NCBI RefSeq assembly: GCF_018502385.1
Contig: NZ_CP075523.1
Coordinates: forward strand, 248,001 to 312,000
Length of the DNA: 64,000 nt
Direction of reading: 5' to 3'
Origin: Synechococcus sp. LA31
GTDB taxonomy: Bacteria > Cyanobacteriota > Cyanobacteriia > PCC-6307 > Cyanobiaceae
Of this stretch, positions 16,440 through 23,323 are shown piece after piece (the stretch's first letter is position 1; every line of letters starts with the position of its first letter). The notes beneath the pieces were generated by a model. The model saw only the letters and a list, made by a program, of their open reading frames with translations. It was not told the DNA's origin and made no database searches. Both the position numbers and the translations under genes were made by a program.

Positions 16440-17348
16440 GTGGACGCGTTGCCTCTCCAGTTGATGCACTCCACACCACAGCGGCTGCGGTTGCGTTGTT
16501 CAGCCGACCGACCGGTCGAGGTGTTGAGGGAGTTGGTGGCGGCCCTTTCGGCTCAGCCTTGGGTGCAGGCCGTGCAGCTGCGCCAGGCCAGCCGCAGTGT
16601 GGTGATTGAACTGGTCGCTGGCTGCTCGCCGCTGCGCTGGCAGCTGGCTCTCTCCGATCTCGGCTGCCACTTGGTGGATCGCCGCCTCCACGACTCTGCT
16701 CCCGTTTCCACCTGGGAGCGGATGACGCGCCAGATCGGCGGCAACATCATCGGCGCCACAGTGGGCCAGGTGGTGCTCGGTGGCGGGGCGGGGTTGCTGG
16801 GGGCGTGGTTGCTGGGGCCGCGGGTTGGTTTGCTCGCTGGAGCCTGCGGTGCCCTGGTGGGATCGGTGGTGGGATCGGTGGCGGGAGGGGAGCTTGCCGA
16901 CGGCGAGAGCCCTTTGCGCAAGGGCGATCTTGGTGCCGTAACGATCCGCAAGATCGGCGGCAAACTCGGTGAGGAGGCCGGCTGGAGCACTGGTGCTGCC
17001 ATCGGAGCGGCCCTAGCCGGGCCCGCTGGGGCCGTGGCTGGCATGACACTTGGCTCGATCGTGGCCGGGCAAGCCGTGGAGGATTTGATTCAGAACCGCG
17101 GCCGTGCCAAGGGGGTTGGTCGTCTGAGCTGGCTCGTGAGCCTGAGTGAAGATCAAGCGGGTGAGCGAGTCACCGAAACGGTGATGGCCGGCTTGGGGCG
17201 TGGCCTCAGCGGCGGGCATGAGTGGGGGGCTCAGCTGGGTACGCGCCTGGGCGCCTCTGTGGGCCGCAAGATCGACTGGGCCAGTTCCTGGAGCCACCAC
17301 CAACTGGTGAGCCGGATTAAGCCCCGAGCTGCGCTCCCAGCCACTTGA
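16440..17348 (+). CDS. HMA-like domain protein fused to a glycine-rich membrane region
   Basis: 302 residues. The N-terminal degenerate HMA-like domain (about 1-85: LMHSTPQRLRLRCSA ... LRQASRSVVIELV) lacks CxxC. It is followed by long Gly/Ala-rich segments (IIGATVGQVVLGGGAGLLGAWLLG, LLAGACGALVGSVVGSVAGG, GAAIGAALAGPAGAVAGMTLGSIVAGQ) that look like glycine-zipper membrane helices. The C-terminal third repeats a similar pattern (AGLGRGLSGG...GTRLGASVGRKI). Start is GTG 16440, divergent from the DUF5132 copy 2 operon. The 3' end overlaps the carbonic anhydrase gene by 32 bp. Function unknown; location suggests a role with the P-type ATPase. Confidence 0.6.
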   Translation: MDALPLQLMHSTPQRLRLRCSADRPVEVLRELVAALSAQPWVQAVQLRQASRSVVIELVAGCSPLRWQLALSDLGCHLVDRRLHDSAPVSTWERMTRQIGGNIIGATVGQVVLGGGAGLLGAWLLGPRVGLLAGACGALVGSVVGSVAGGELADGESPLRKGDLGAVTIRKIGGKLGEEAGWSTGAAIGAALAGPAGAVAGMTLGSIVAGQAVEDLIQNRGRAKGVGRLSWLVSLSEDQAGERVTETVMAGLGRGLSGGHEWGAQLGTRLGASVGRKIDWASSWSHHQLVSRIKPRAALPAT

Positions 17349-17928
17349 CCTCGAGGTTGTGCAGCTCAAAGCAAGCCGCGTGAACTTCGAGCTCACCGCT
17401 GTTTAAACGTTCTCGCAGCAGAGCGCTGCTCTTGATCATCTCCTGCGCTGTGATCTTGGAATGGAGGGTGTAGGCCGCCGCCAAATCCACCGGGGGCACC
17501 AGAGCCAGCCCACCGGCTTTGAGTCCGTTGCGGATGTGCCCCACGTGATCCATCAGGTTTGGCGTGAGCAGATGCTCGGGGGAGCACGCGGCCCCCACTG
17601 CACCGCAACCGGCGTGGCTCATGACCACCACCACCGGCACGTTCAAGGCTTCAACGGCGTATTCCACCGAGGCCAGGCTGCCGGGTGTGGAGGCGTTGCC
17701 GGCGTTGCGGATCACGAACAGATCACCGAAGCCGCTATCAAACAGCAACTCCACGGCCACGCGTGAATCCGAGCAAGTGAGCACGGCCGCCTGCGGGGTC
17801 TGGCCGGCCTCCAGCTCATGCAGTCGTGCTTGGCTCGCATGGGGGTGAATGGAGCGCGCCTGGCGAAAGCGCTCGTTGCCCTCTTGAAGGGCCTGGATCA
17901 CCTCAGCGGGGGTGGCAGTGCAAGTCAT
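17317..17928 (-). CDS. Beta-class carbonic anhydrase
   Basis: 203 residues. Zinc ligands are Cys52 in TCSDSR (with the Asp54-Arg56 dyad), His105 and Cys108 in SHAGCGAV. It interconverts CO2 and bicarbonate. No signal peptide is visible, so it should be cytosolic. The start ATG 17928 leaves a 35-bp gap to the divergent DUF1345 gene; an ATG at 17973 would add 15 residues and overlap that gene. It sits at the end of the ATPase-like cluster. Whether it serves the carbon-concentrating system or the cluster is unknown. It is not the carboxysomal enzyme by length and context. Confidence 0.85.
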   Translation of the reverse strand: MTCTATPAEVIQALQEGNERFRQARSIHPHASQARLHELEAGQTPQAAVLTCSDSRVAVELLFDSGFGDLFVIRNAGNASTPGSLASVEYAVEALNVPVVVVMSHAGCGAVGAACSPEHLLTPNLMDHVGHIRNGLKAGGLALVPPVDLAAAYTLHSKITAQEMIKSSALLRERLNSGELEVHAACFELHNLEVKWLGAQLGA

Positions 17929-17963
17929 GCTGGTTAGTGTGCCGAAATCTGGGCTTTTGTGCT

Positions 17964-18635
17964 GTGAGTCCATCGCATCCAGCCTGTTTCCGCGATAGCA
18001 GCCGCTTTCTACGGTCGCTCTCGGTTGGGATCGTGGTCACCCTGGTGTTGGTGGAGCCACTCCGCCTTAGAGAAGCTTTCCCGATCGGCTTCCTGGCGGC
18101 GATTGCCTTCGATCAGACCCTCTTTTTTTTGGAGTCTTTTCGGGTGAACGCCCGCGAGACACGCGAGATCTTCGGCCGCTGGCTACCGAGCCGAGCTTTG
18201 TTGCTTGAGCGCACGGTGATCTTCACCTTCATCAGCGTGGGGCTGCTCAGCCTCTGCGTGCGTGATGTGCACAGCACTCAGTCGGTGTTGCCTCAAGACT
18301 GGCGCACCTTGATCTACTTCGCTTCGTTGTTTGGGTCCTGGTTGCAGATGCATAACGGCTTTGCGATCTTTTACGCCAAGAAATATTTCAGGCTCAACCC
18401 TTTACCATCGGCAGACGGCCCGAATCCCCAGGGGTTCGTGTTCGCAGGGTCAGATGAGCCCGAATTCACCGATTTTCTCTACGTGGCGTATGCGGTGGGG
18501 CTCACCTACGCCATGAGCGACACCAACCTCGAAGACAGCTCGATTCGGCGCGTGGTGCTGTTCCACTCTGTGGTGAGCTTTCTCTTCTACTCAACAGTGA
18601 TCTCGGCGGTGATCAACCTGTTCACGTCTGGCTGA
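17964..18635 (+). CDS. DUF1345 membrane protein (copy 2)
   Basis: 223 residues, homologous to the protein at 8364-9032. Shared blocks include LLERTVIFTFISVGLLSLCVRDV, FAIFYAKKYF and FTDFLYVAYAVGLTYAMSDTNLEDSSIRRVVLFHSVVSFLFYST. About five membrane helices. GTG 17964 is chosen because it gives the same length as the paralogue; the frame is open further upstream but that part lies opposite the carbonic anhydrase start. Function unknown. Confidence 0.7.
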   Translation: MSPSHPACFRDSSRFLRSLSVGIVVTLVLVEPLRLREAFPIGFLAAIAFDQTLFFLESFRVNARETREIFGRWLPSRALLLERTVIFTFISVGLLSLCVRDVHSTQSVLPQDWRTLIYFASLFGSWLQMHNGFAIFYAKKYFRLNPLPSADGPNPQGFVFAGSDEPEFTDFLYVAYAVGLTYAMSDTNLEDSSIRRVVLFHSVVSFLFYSTVISAVINLFTSG

Positions 18636-18751
18636 GTGCCGCCTGATCCCGCAGGCTGTGAACGTAACGAAATGCGTGCAAACCCGATCGGATGGCTTGA
18701 ACGGTAGCGGCGTGAACGCCCCTAGATCGGCCGCGGCCCCAGACTGTGCTC

Positions 18752-18765
18752 GTAGCAATTGCTAC
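18752..18765. promoter_or_regulatory. Perfect GTA-N8-TAC palindrome (NtcA-type box candidate)
   Basis: The 14-bp palindrome GTAGCAATTGCTAC fits the cyanobacterial NtcA consensus GTA-N8-TAC exactly. It lies 83 bp upstream of the DUF4278 gene. No convincing TAN3T -10 element is seen at the usual 22-bp distance, so activation by NtcA is uncertain; a repressor site is also possible. Confidence 0.4.
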
Positions 18766-18848
18766 AAAAGCGTTCACCTTGCTTCTGCGAGGCGCAGTTC
18801 GATCCAGGCCATGGAACGGGGACCTGGACTTGTCTGTGGACAACAACC

Positions 18849-18950
18849 ATGACCCTCACCTATCGCGGCCAGAAGTACGAGCAAGCCAAGCAGGCTGCTC
18901 CTCAGCAGCACCATGCCCTCGCTTATCGCGGCATTCGCTACCAGAAGTGA
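18849..18950 (+). CDS. DUF4278 mini-protein, 33 aa
   Basis: Short ORF starting MTLTYRGQKYEQ and ending ALAYRGIRYQK. The opening MTLTYRG-x-Y and the closing YRG-x-xY are both DUF4278 landmarks; the usual family length is 50-90 residues, so this is a compact member in which the two YRG blocks are joined by a 12-residue linker. ATG 18849 is used because it begins the conserved motif; the frame continues upstream without family resemblance. A strong terminator follows 23 bp later, which supports a real monocistronic gene. Function unknown. Confidence 0.65.
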   Translation: MTLTYRGQKYEQAKQAAPQQHHALAYRGIRYQK

Positions 18951-18973
18951 TCCAGCCTCGGTGTTGATCACTG

Positions 18974-18998
18974 AGCCCCGCTTCGGCGGGGCTTTTTT
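18974..18998 (+). terminator. Rho-independent terminator after the DUF4278 gene
   Basis: AGCCCCG - CTT - CGGGGCT type stem followed by TTTTTT. It is 23 bp past the DUF4278 stop and faces the convergent NTF2-like gene. Confidence 0.85.
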
Positions 18999-19023
18999 GT
19001 GGCCATCAACCCACCTGGCTGAT

Positions 19024-19494
19024 TCAGCTCACGAAACGCTTGTAGAGCCAGCGCACGAACCCACCCAGTACGGGCACGGGGCCAAAGGTGGGGCCCACAA
19101 AATCGAAATAGTCGCGGTGATCCACGATCTTGCCCTCGTCGTTGAGCAGCAAGCGCGTGGCTCCCGGATAGATGAATTCAATGCCCTTGATCTTGAGGCC
19201 CATCTCCCACTCCACAAAGGCTGTGTTGCCCTCCAGGGCAATCGAGAGCGGCTTCAGCAGCACGTCATCGCAGCGTTTTAGCAATCCCTCCTGGGCTGCC
19301 AGGTAGGCATCGAGCCCTTGTTGTTGTTGGGTGGGGTCTTCAAAGATCACCGCTTCGCTGTAGGCGGCGCGCCACTGTTCGGCGCTTGGGGCTGGTGCTC
19401 CGTAAGGCTTGCTGAAGAGGGCGCGCAGGCTGGACGTGTCCACGGTGATGAGCGGCGGTGACCATTGTGGCCAGGCCTTCTGTCTCGTTGCCAT
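19024..19494 (-). CDS. NTF2-like / SnoaL-like domain protein
   Basis: 156 residues. The central part has the cone-shaped NTF2 fold pattern: an initial helix (AEQWRAAYSEAVIFEDPTQ), LDAYLAAQEGLLKRCDD, then strands LSIALEGNTAFVEWEMGLKIKG and EFIYPGATRLLLNDEGKIVDHRDYFDFVG. This resembles DUF2358/SnoaL-like cyanobacterial proteins. No catalytic residues can be singled out, so the ligand or reaction is unknown. Start ATG 19494 is 14 bp from the divergent DUF2252 gene. Confidence 0.7.
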   Translation of the reverse strand: MATRQKAWPQWSPPLITVDTSSLRALFSKPYGAPAPSAEQWRAAYSEAVIFEDPTQQQQGLDAYLAAQEGLLKRCDDVLLKPLSIALEGNTAFVEWEMGLKIKGIEFIYPGATRLLLNDEGKIVDHRDYFDFVGPTFGPVPVLGGFVRWLYKRFVS

Positions 19495-19508
19495 CCTGAA
19501 GGCAGCTG

Positions 19509-20819
19509 ATGCAGCAGTGGATGGTGGTTTCCGGCGCGATGCAGCGTGACCCGCTCACGCTGCTGCTGGATCAGGAGACGCAGCGCCTGGAGTGGCTGCT
19601 GCCGGTGCGCCATAGCCGCATGGCCGAGAGCCCGTTTGCTTACTTCCGCGGTGCGGCGGCCGTGATGGCGGCCGATTTGGCTCGCCACAACCATTCAGGC
19701 CTGCTGGTGCAGCTCTGTGGTGATGCCCATCTGCTCAATTTCGGGTTTTTCGGCTCGCCGGAGCGCCAGTTGTTGTTTGACATCAGCGATTTCGACGAAA
19801 CATTCCCAGGCCCCTATGAGTGGGATGTGGTGCGCTTGGCCACCAGCTTTTTGCTGGCTGCCCGCAGCAATGGCATCGGTGATGCCGAGCAGGAGGCCAT
19901 CTGCTGCCGGGCTTTGCGTTCCTATGCCAAGGCGATGCATCAGTTCGCTGCCATGCCGTTCATGCCGATGTGGGTGGCGCGGCTGCCGCTTGAGGCCTTG
20001 ATCAAGGAGCGTGGCAGCCGCAATTTCCGCGAGCACCTGCGCCATGTGGTGGCCGCCGCTCTCCATCGCGATAGCCGGCAGGCCGTGCGCAAGCTCTGTG
20101 AAGCCGATGCCAATGGTGGGCTGCGCTTTCGCCACGACCCGCCGCTGCTCTGGCGGCATGTGGAATTACCGCCTGGTCTGCTCGGGGGGCTGCACTGGCG
20201 CGAGTGGGCGGAGCATCTGTTCGAGAGCTACAAAGACACGCTCCGCGCTGACATGCGTCATCTGCTCTCGCGTTACCGCTTGGTGGATGCGGCGCTCAAG
20301 GCCGTGGGTGTGGGTTCGGTGGGCACCCGCTGTGCGGTGGGGTTGTTTATGGGGGAATCCGCCGACGACGTGCTGGTGCTCCAGAGCAAGCAGGCGGTGG
20401 GCTCGGTGCTGGCGCCCTACCTATCGGGGCCGGCGCCGGAGCATCAAGGTGAACGGGTGGTGCAAGGTCAGCGGTTGCTGCAAACCGCGAGTGATGTGTT
20501 TCTGGGGTGGACTCGCTCGCTGCTCCATCACGACTTTTACTGGCGCCATTTCCGTGATTGGAAAGGCTCTGTGGAGGTGGAGTGCCTCAATGCCGACGGC
20601 CTGAAGGATTACGCCAGGCTCTGCGGCTGGACCTTGGCCAAGGCCCATGCCCGCAGCGGTGATCGCCGAGCGATTGCGGCGGATCTCGGGGCGCCGAAAG
20701 CGTTTGCCCAGCGGCTCGGTGATGTGGTGGCTCAGCATGCCCAGTGGGCGCAGGATGATCACGCCCTGTTGCTGGAGGGCATTGCCCGGGGCCAGATCTC
20801 GTCGAGCCCCGTCGTTTGA
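19509..20819 (+). CDS. DUF2252 family protein
   Basis: 436 residues with the DUF2252 landmarks: FAYFRGAAAVMAADLA, VQLCGDAHLLNFGFFGSPERQLLFDISDFDETFPGPYEWDVVRLATSF, and the late block FYWRHFRDWKGSVEVE ... LCGWTLAKAHARSGD. The GDAHLxNFG and DxNDFDE-type blocks resemble the catalytic loops of aminoglycoside-phosphotransferase-like kinases, to which this family is thought to be related; the substrate is unknown. Cytosolic. Start ATG 19509; a second ATG five codons downstream is also possible. Confidence 0.85.
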   Translation: MQQWMVVSGAMQRDPLTLLLDQETQRLEWLLPVRHSRMAESPFAYFRGAAAVMAADLARHNHSGLLVQLCGDAHLLNFGFFGSPERQLLFDISDFDETFPGPYEWDVVRLATSFLLAARSNGIGDAEQEAICCRALRSYAKAMHQFAAMPFMPMWVARLPLEALIKERGSRNFREHLRHVVAAALHRDSRQAVRKLCEADANGGLRFRHDPPLLWRHVELPPGLLGGLHWREWAEHLFESYKDTLRADMRHLLSRYRLVDAALKAVGVGSVGTRCAVGLFMGESADDVLVLQSKQAVGSVLAPYLSGPAPEHQGERVVQGQRLLQTASDVFLGWTRSLLHHDFYWRHFRDWKGSVEVECLNADGLKDYARLCGWTLAKAHARSGDRRAIAADLGAPKAFAQRLGDVVAQHAQWAQDDHALLLEGIARGQISSSPVV

Positions 20820-20861
20820 TCCGAGCGGGGCAATAGCCTTGGCCCCCAACGATCCGTCAGC

Positions 20862-21077
20862 GTGGCAAAACCCGACTATCTCTACGAACCACTGGAAGCC
20901 TTTGGCGAAGGGCTTACCACGCGGCGCCCTTGGAACACCACCGCATTGGCTGCAGTGGAGCGACTCAATGGCCGGGTGGCGATGCTGGGCTTTGCCGCCG
21001 CTCTGATCGGCGAGTGGCTCACCGGCTACGGACCGGCTGGTCAGGTGGTAGCGCTACTGCGCTGGTATCTCTCCTGA
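20862..21077 (+). CDS. hli: High-light-inducible protein (Hli/SCP), 71 aa
   Basis: Single-helix chlorophyll-binding protein: AALAAVERLNGRVAMLGFAAALIGEWLTG carries the ExxNGRxAMLGF motif that binds chlorophyll in the Lhc superfamily. Such proteins sit in the thylakoid membrane, bind pigment during photosystem repair and are induced by high light. The start is GTG 20862. An 18-residue hydrophilic N-terminus precedes the motif. A bidirectional terminator follows. Confidence 0.85.
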   Translation: MAKPDYLYEPLEAFGEGLTTRRPWNTTALAAVERLNGRVAMLGFAAALIGEWLTGYGPAGQVVALLRWYLS

Positions 21078-21086
21078 GCACAAAAA

Positions 21087-21109
21087 AACCCGGGTATTAG
21101 CCCGGGTTT
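21087..21109. terminator. Bidirectional terminator between convergent hli genes
   Basis: CCCGGG - TATTAG - CCCGGG stem with an A-run on the left and TTT on the right, so it can serve the hli gene at 20862-21077 (+) and the hli pair at 21136-21520 (-). Confidence 0.8.
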
Positions 21110-21135
21110 ATGGGGTCAGACGATCGTCTGAAGCT

Positions 21136-21372
21136 TCAGAAGCAGAACGGCAGGAATTGGGTCCGGCAGGCGGCGTAGCCATCCACGAGTGCACCCAAGC
21201 CGATCTGATGGGCAATGCCGGAACCGGTGAGCCCTTCAGTGATGATCCCGATCACGATGCCGAGCATGGCTGCTCGGCCGTTGAACAGTTCAACGCGCTT
21301 CAGCTGCTCCATGTGGATTTGCTGAGTGGCGCGATTCCAGTACCACTTCTCGTTCGCGGGAGTGTTGGTCAT
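21136..21372 (-). CDS. hli: High-light-inducible protein, 78 aa
   Basis: MTNTPANEKWYWNRATQQIHMEQLKRVELFNGRAAMLGIVIGIITEGLTGSGI: the ELFNGRAAMLG motif and following helix are those of Hli proteins. A hydrophobic, aromatic tail ends in FLPFCF. ATG 21372 follows the stop of the next hli gene by 4 bp, so the two form an operon. The product should lie in the thylakoid membrane. Confidence 0.85.
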   Translation of the reverse strand: MTNTPANEKWYWNRATQQIHMEQLKRVELFNGRAAMLGIVIGIITEGLTGSGIAHQIGLGALVDGYAACRTQFLPFCF

Positions 21373-21376
21373 GGCT

Positions 21377-21520
21377 TCAGCCCAGTCCGATTTGGGTGAG
21401 GATGCCTTGGCCGGTGAGCAGCTCGGTGCCCAGGCCGATCACGAAGCCGAGCATGGCCAGGCGGCCGTTCCAGGTTTCGGCGAAAGCAACGAAACCAAAG
21501 CGGGAAGTGGTGTCGGACAT
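21377..21520 (-). CDS. hli: High-light-inducible protein, 47 aa
   Basis: Short reverse-strand ORF: MSDTTSRFGFVAFAETWNGRLAMLGF, then VIGLGTELLTGQGILTQIGLG. It has the AETWNGRLAMLGFxxGLxTELLTGQG signature of the smallest cyanobacterial Hli class. First gene of a two-gene operon with 21136-21372. An HLR1-like motif lies 15 bp upstream of the ATG, consistent with control by RpaB, which is encoded in this window. Confidence 0.9.
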   Translation of the reverse strand: MSDTTSRFGFVAFAETWNGRLAMLGFVIGLGTELLTGQGILTQIGLG

Positions 21521-21534
21521 GAGACGTTAAGGAA

Positions 21535-21552
21535 CGTTTCAACGACTGTAAC
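21535..21552 (-). promoter_or_regulatory. HLR1-like RpaB site candidate before the hli operon
   Basis: Minus-strand sequence GTTACAGT-CG-TTGAAACG resembles two HLR1 half-sites ((G/T)TTACAWW, 2-nt spacer). The first half matches six of eight positions and the second is weak. It is 15 bp upstream of the 47-aa hli ATG. Suggestive only. Confidence 0.35.
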
Positions 21553-21639
21553 GGATCGTGAAACCTTGTGGCCATGGACGTGCGGGTTTCCTGTTTCGAT
21601 GCAGACACATCGGCGAGTGGATCCCACGAGAATGCCGTC

Positions 21640-21768
21640 ATGGACAACCGTTTCCCCCTCTCGATCCTTTTTTCTGTGCTCGTCGTGGCGGTGCTGCCCC
21701 TGATGCTCGGGCTCTACTGGCGTGGACACATGGATCTCGGCGCCGTGCTGAGCCATCTGCGCACCTGA
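21640..21768 (+). CDS. Small single-span membrane protein, 42 aa
   Basis: ATG 21640 opens MDNRFPLSILFSVLVVAVLP, then LMLGLYWRGHMDLGAVLSHLRT: a short hydrophilic start, one transmembrane helix (about 7-25) and a short polar tail. The frame stays open upstream but the sequence there is hydrophilic and unremarkable. It lies 13 bp before the zinc-ribbon gene and may be co-transcribed. No function known to me. Confidence 0.45.
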   Translation: MDNRFPLSILFSVLVVAVLPLMLGLYWRGHMDLGAVLSHLRT

Positions 21769-21781
21769 TTCGGCTGGTGGG

Positions 21782-21964
21782 ATGAGTCCGATTTTTCCGT
21801 GCAAAGGCTGCGGCACGTTCATTGAGCGATCCGCCCAGCACTACCGGCGTCTGAAGGGCATGGTGCTCTGCTCCACCTGTGCCGATGCCCGCAGAGAGCA
21901 GGAGGCGCGAGCGCGGTTGCACCCGTTGCAGCGGTTATGGAATCGCTGGTTCAAGGCGGGCTGA
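21782..21964 (+). CDS. Small zinc-ribbon protein, 60 aa
   Basis: MSPIFPCKGCGTFIERSAQHYRRLKGMVLCSTCADARREQ: two CxxC knuckles (CKGC at 7-10, CSTC at 30-33) spaced like a small zinc ribbon, followed by an Arg/Glu-rich helix and a basic, tryptophan-containing end (LQRLWNRWFKAG). It could bind nucleic acid or protein. The gene is compact and precedes the LexA-like promoter at 21971 by 6 bp. Confidence 0.5.
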   Translation: MSPIFPCKGCGTFIERSAQHYRRLKGMVLCSTCADARREQEARARLHPLQRLWNRWFKAG

Positions 21965-21970
21965 GCCTGG

Positions 21971-22008
21971 TTGACAGGCGCAGGCAGTATGGCTAGTACA
22001 TGCGTACT
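21971..22008 (+). promoter_or_regulatory. Promoter with LexA-like (SOS) box
   Basis: TTGACA at 21971-21976, a 17-bp spacer, then TAGTAC as -10, overlapped by AGTACATGCGTACT (21995-22008). The 14-mer matches the published cyanobacterial LexA consensus RGTACNNNDGTWCB except for one position (D is C). The box ends 13 bp before ATG 22022. The same layout is found at 47502-47539. Confidence 0.55.
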
Positions 22009-22021
22009 TCGCTTGGTTGCT

Positions 22022-22201
22022 ATGGCGGTTGCCTCTCCTTATGCGGTGTTCCGTGCTGCCGATGTGATCTGGCCGCCGCCTTTGCCGCCGCTGCCGCCAG
22101 TGGCTTCCGCTGTGCGACCCGCCAAGCGACCACGCCAGCGACCCATCTCGGCGCTGGTGCATCAAGGCGAACTGTTTCCGCTCAGCCCCGTTTCCGTGTG
22201 A
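22022..22201 (+). CDS. Small proline-rich protein behind a LexA-like promoter, 59 aa
   Basis: MAVASPYAVFRAADVIWPPPLPPLPP, then a basic stretch (VRPAKRPRQRPISALVHQGELFPLSPVSV). I do not recognise a family. ATG 22022 is chosen because upstream in-frame starts (21971, 21989) would lie inside the -35 and -10 of the promoter. If the LexA-like box is real this would be a DNA-damage-inducible gene. Its 3' end overlaps the decayed cytochrome gene by 20 bp. Confidence 0.45.
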   Translation: MAVASPYAVFRAADVIWPPPLPPLPPVASAVRPAKRPRQRPISALVHQGELFPLSPVSV

Positions 22202-22456
22202 ACTGCGTGAGCCAGTGGTGCGGCATGTCGTTGTCACGCACCTGGAGGCGAAACATCGAATTGGCCAGAGCTCCATGCCCACCGTGCCGTGAATGTTGAT
22301 CCTGTCTCCGGGTGCCTGGGCCGGCAGGCGAATCCAGCGTCGATTGTGGTTGGCTAATGCCACTACTCCGCTTAGCCATGCCAGAGGAACCAGCGCGGCT
22401 ACGCCACCATGCAACAGCCGCAGTAAGGCGGGCTGATGCGGAGGCGTAGGAGGCAT
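22182..22456 (-). pseudogene. Decayed cytochrome b561-like membrane protein
   Basis: From ATG 22456 the frame reads PALLRLLHGGVAALVPLAWLSGVVALANHNRRWIRLP, resembling the first helix of cytochrome b/b6-type proteins (RLLHW...). Near 22275 the sequence needs a one-base frameshift to continue as HGALANSMFRLQVRDNDMPHHWLTQF. The total is about 90 residues, half the normal length, so later helices are missing. A sequencing error could explain the frameshift but not the missing part. Confidence 0.45.
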
Positions 22457-22471
22457 GGCTGGATGGGGCGT

Positions 22472-23077
22472 CTAGACGTTGGCTGCGTAGATCTTGCTGA
22501 CCTTGGTGAAGACACCGTCTTTGTCGGGGTCGCTGAAGGTGCTGATTTCGCTCCCGTAGCGCTCTTGCTCCGTTCTGATCAGGTTGGTGCCGTCAAAGCT
22601 CCAGGTCTCGTCGTAGTCAATGCTTTCTGGCTTCCAGTGGCCATCGTTGAATTCCTGAAGATTTGTCACCTGTCCATTCACTAGGTCAAAGCGATAAGCA
22701 TCCTCTCCGTAGCCTGATCTGTACTTCCGATCATCATCGTGCCAGTCGTCATCGCGGCTGCGATTCATGGTGGATGTTCCGCCAGAAATCACCAGATCGG
22801 AGCTGGTCTCTTGGGCAAAATTGTTGGCCTTGCCGAGGTTTGTGCGCTGCCAGATGCCATCGCCATTGTCGTCGTTGTAATAGCGCACACGGTTCCGGCG
22901 CTCATGCACCAGTAGGCCATCCTGAAGGTAGTAGCGATCGTTGCGGTCGATGTCTTCGCGCTTCCACTGCCTGTCATCCCATTCCTTCACTTTCACCACC
23001 TTGGAGCCGCGGGTGCGGATCTTCAGGGCGTCATCACGATCATTGCTGTAATCGTTGCCGTAGTTGCCTCGAGACAT
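22472..23077 (-). CDS. Hydrophilic hypothetical protein with Asp/Asn-rich repeats
   Basis: 201 residues, rich in Asp, Asn, Arg and Tyr. Weak repeats are seen of the type W-D-D-R-Q-W-K-R-E-D-I-D, HWKPESIDYDETW and DDNGDGIWQRTN, and two EF-like acidic loops (NDDNGDGIW at about 77-85, DPDKDGVF near 191-198) suggest calcium binding. No signal peptide or membrane helix. ATG 23077 is chosen; nine more codons are open upstream. The 246-bp gap between 23077 and the glycosyltransferase side shows no further gene. I assign no function. Confidence 0.55.
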   Translation of the reverse strand: MSRGNYGNDYSNDRDDALKIRTRGSKVVKVKEWDDRQWKREDIDRNDRYYLQDGLLVHERRNRVRYYNDDNGDGIWQRTNLGKANNFAQETSSDLVISGGTSTMNRSRDDDWHDDDRKYRSGYGEDAYRFDLVNGQVTNLQEFNDGHWKPESIDYDETWSFDGTNLIRTEQERYGSEISTFSDPDKDGVFTKVSKIYAANV

Positions 23078-23323
23078 CGAGTGGATTGTTCCGAACTGAT
23101 GCAAACGTAGCGAGTAACTCGTGAAGAAGTCGTGAGCGGAATTGCTGCAATTAAGGGCTTATTCGCTCTACTCTGTAGCGCCTGATCGTGCTGCTGGCCA
23201 AGTCCGGAGGATTGTTGTGATGAACAGGTTGAGGCGTGCGGATTTCTTGACTGTCGTGTTAGGGCTGGTTTTGCTCAGAAGCCATCGCGGTCTATCGGGT
23301 TCTCGTGTGACTATTTGAGCCTT

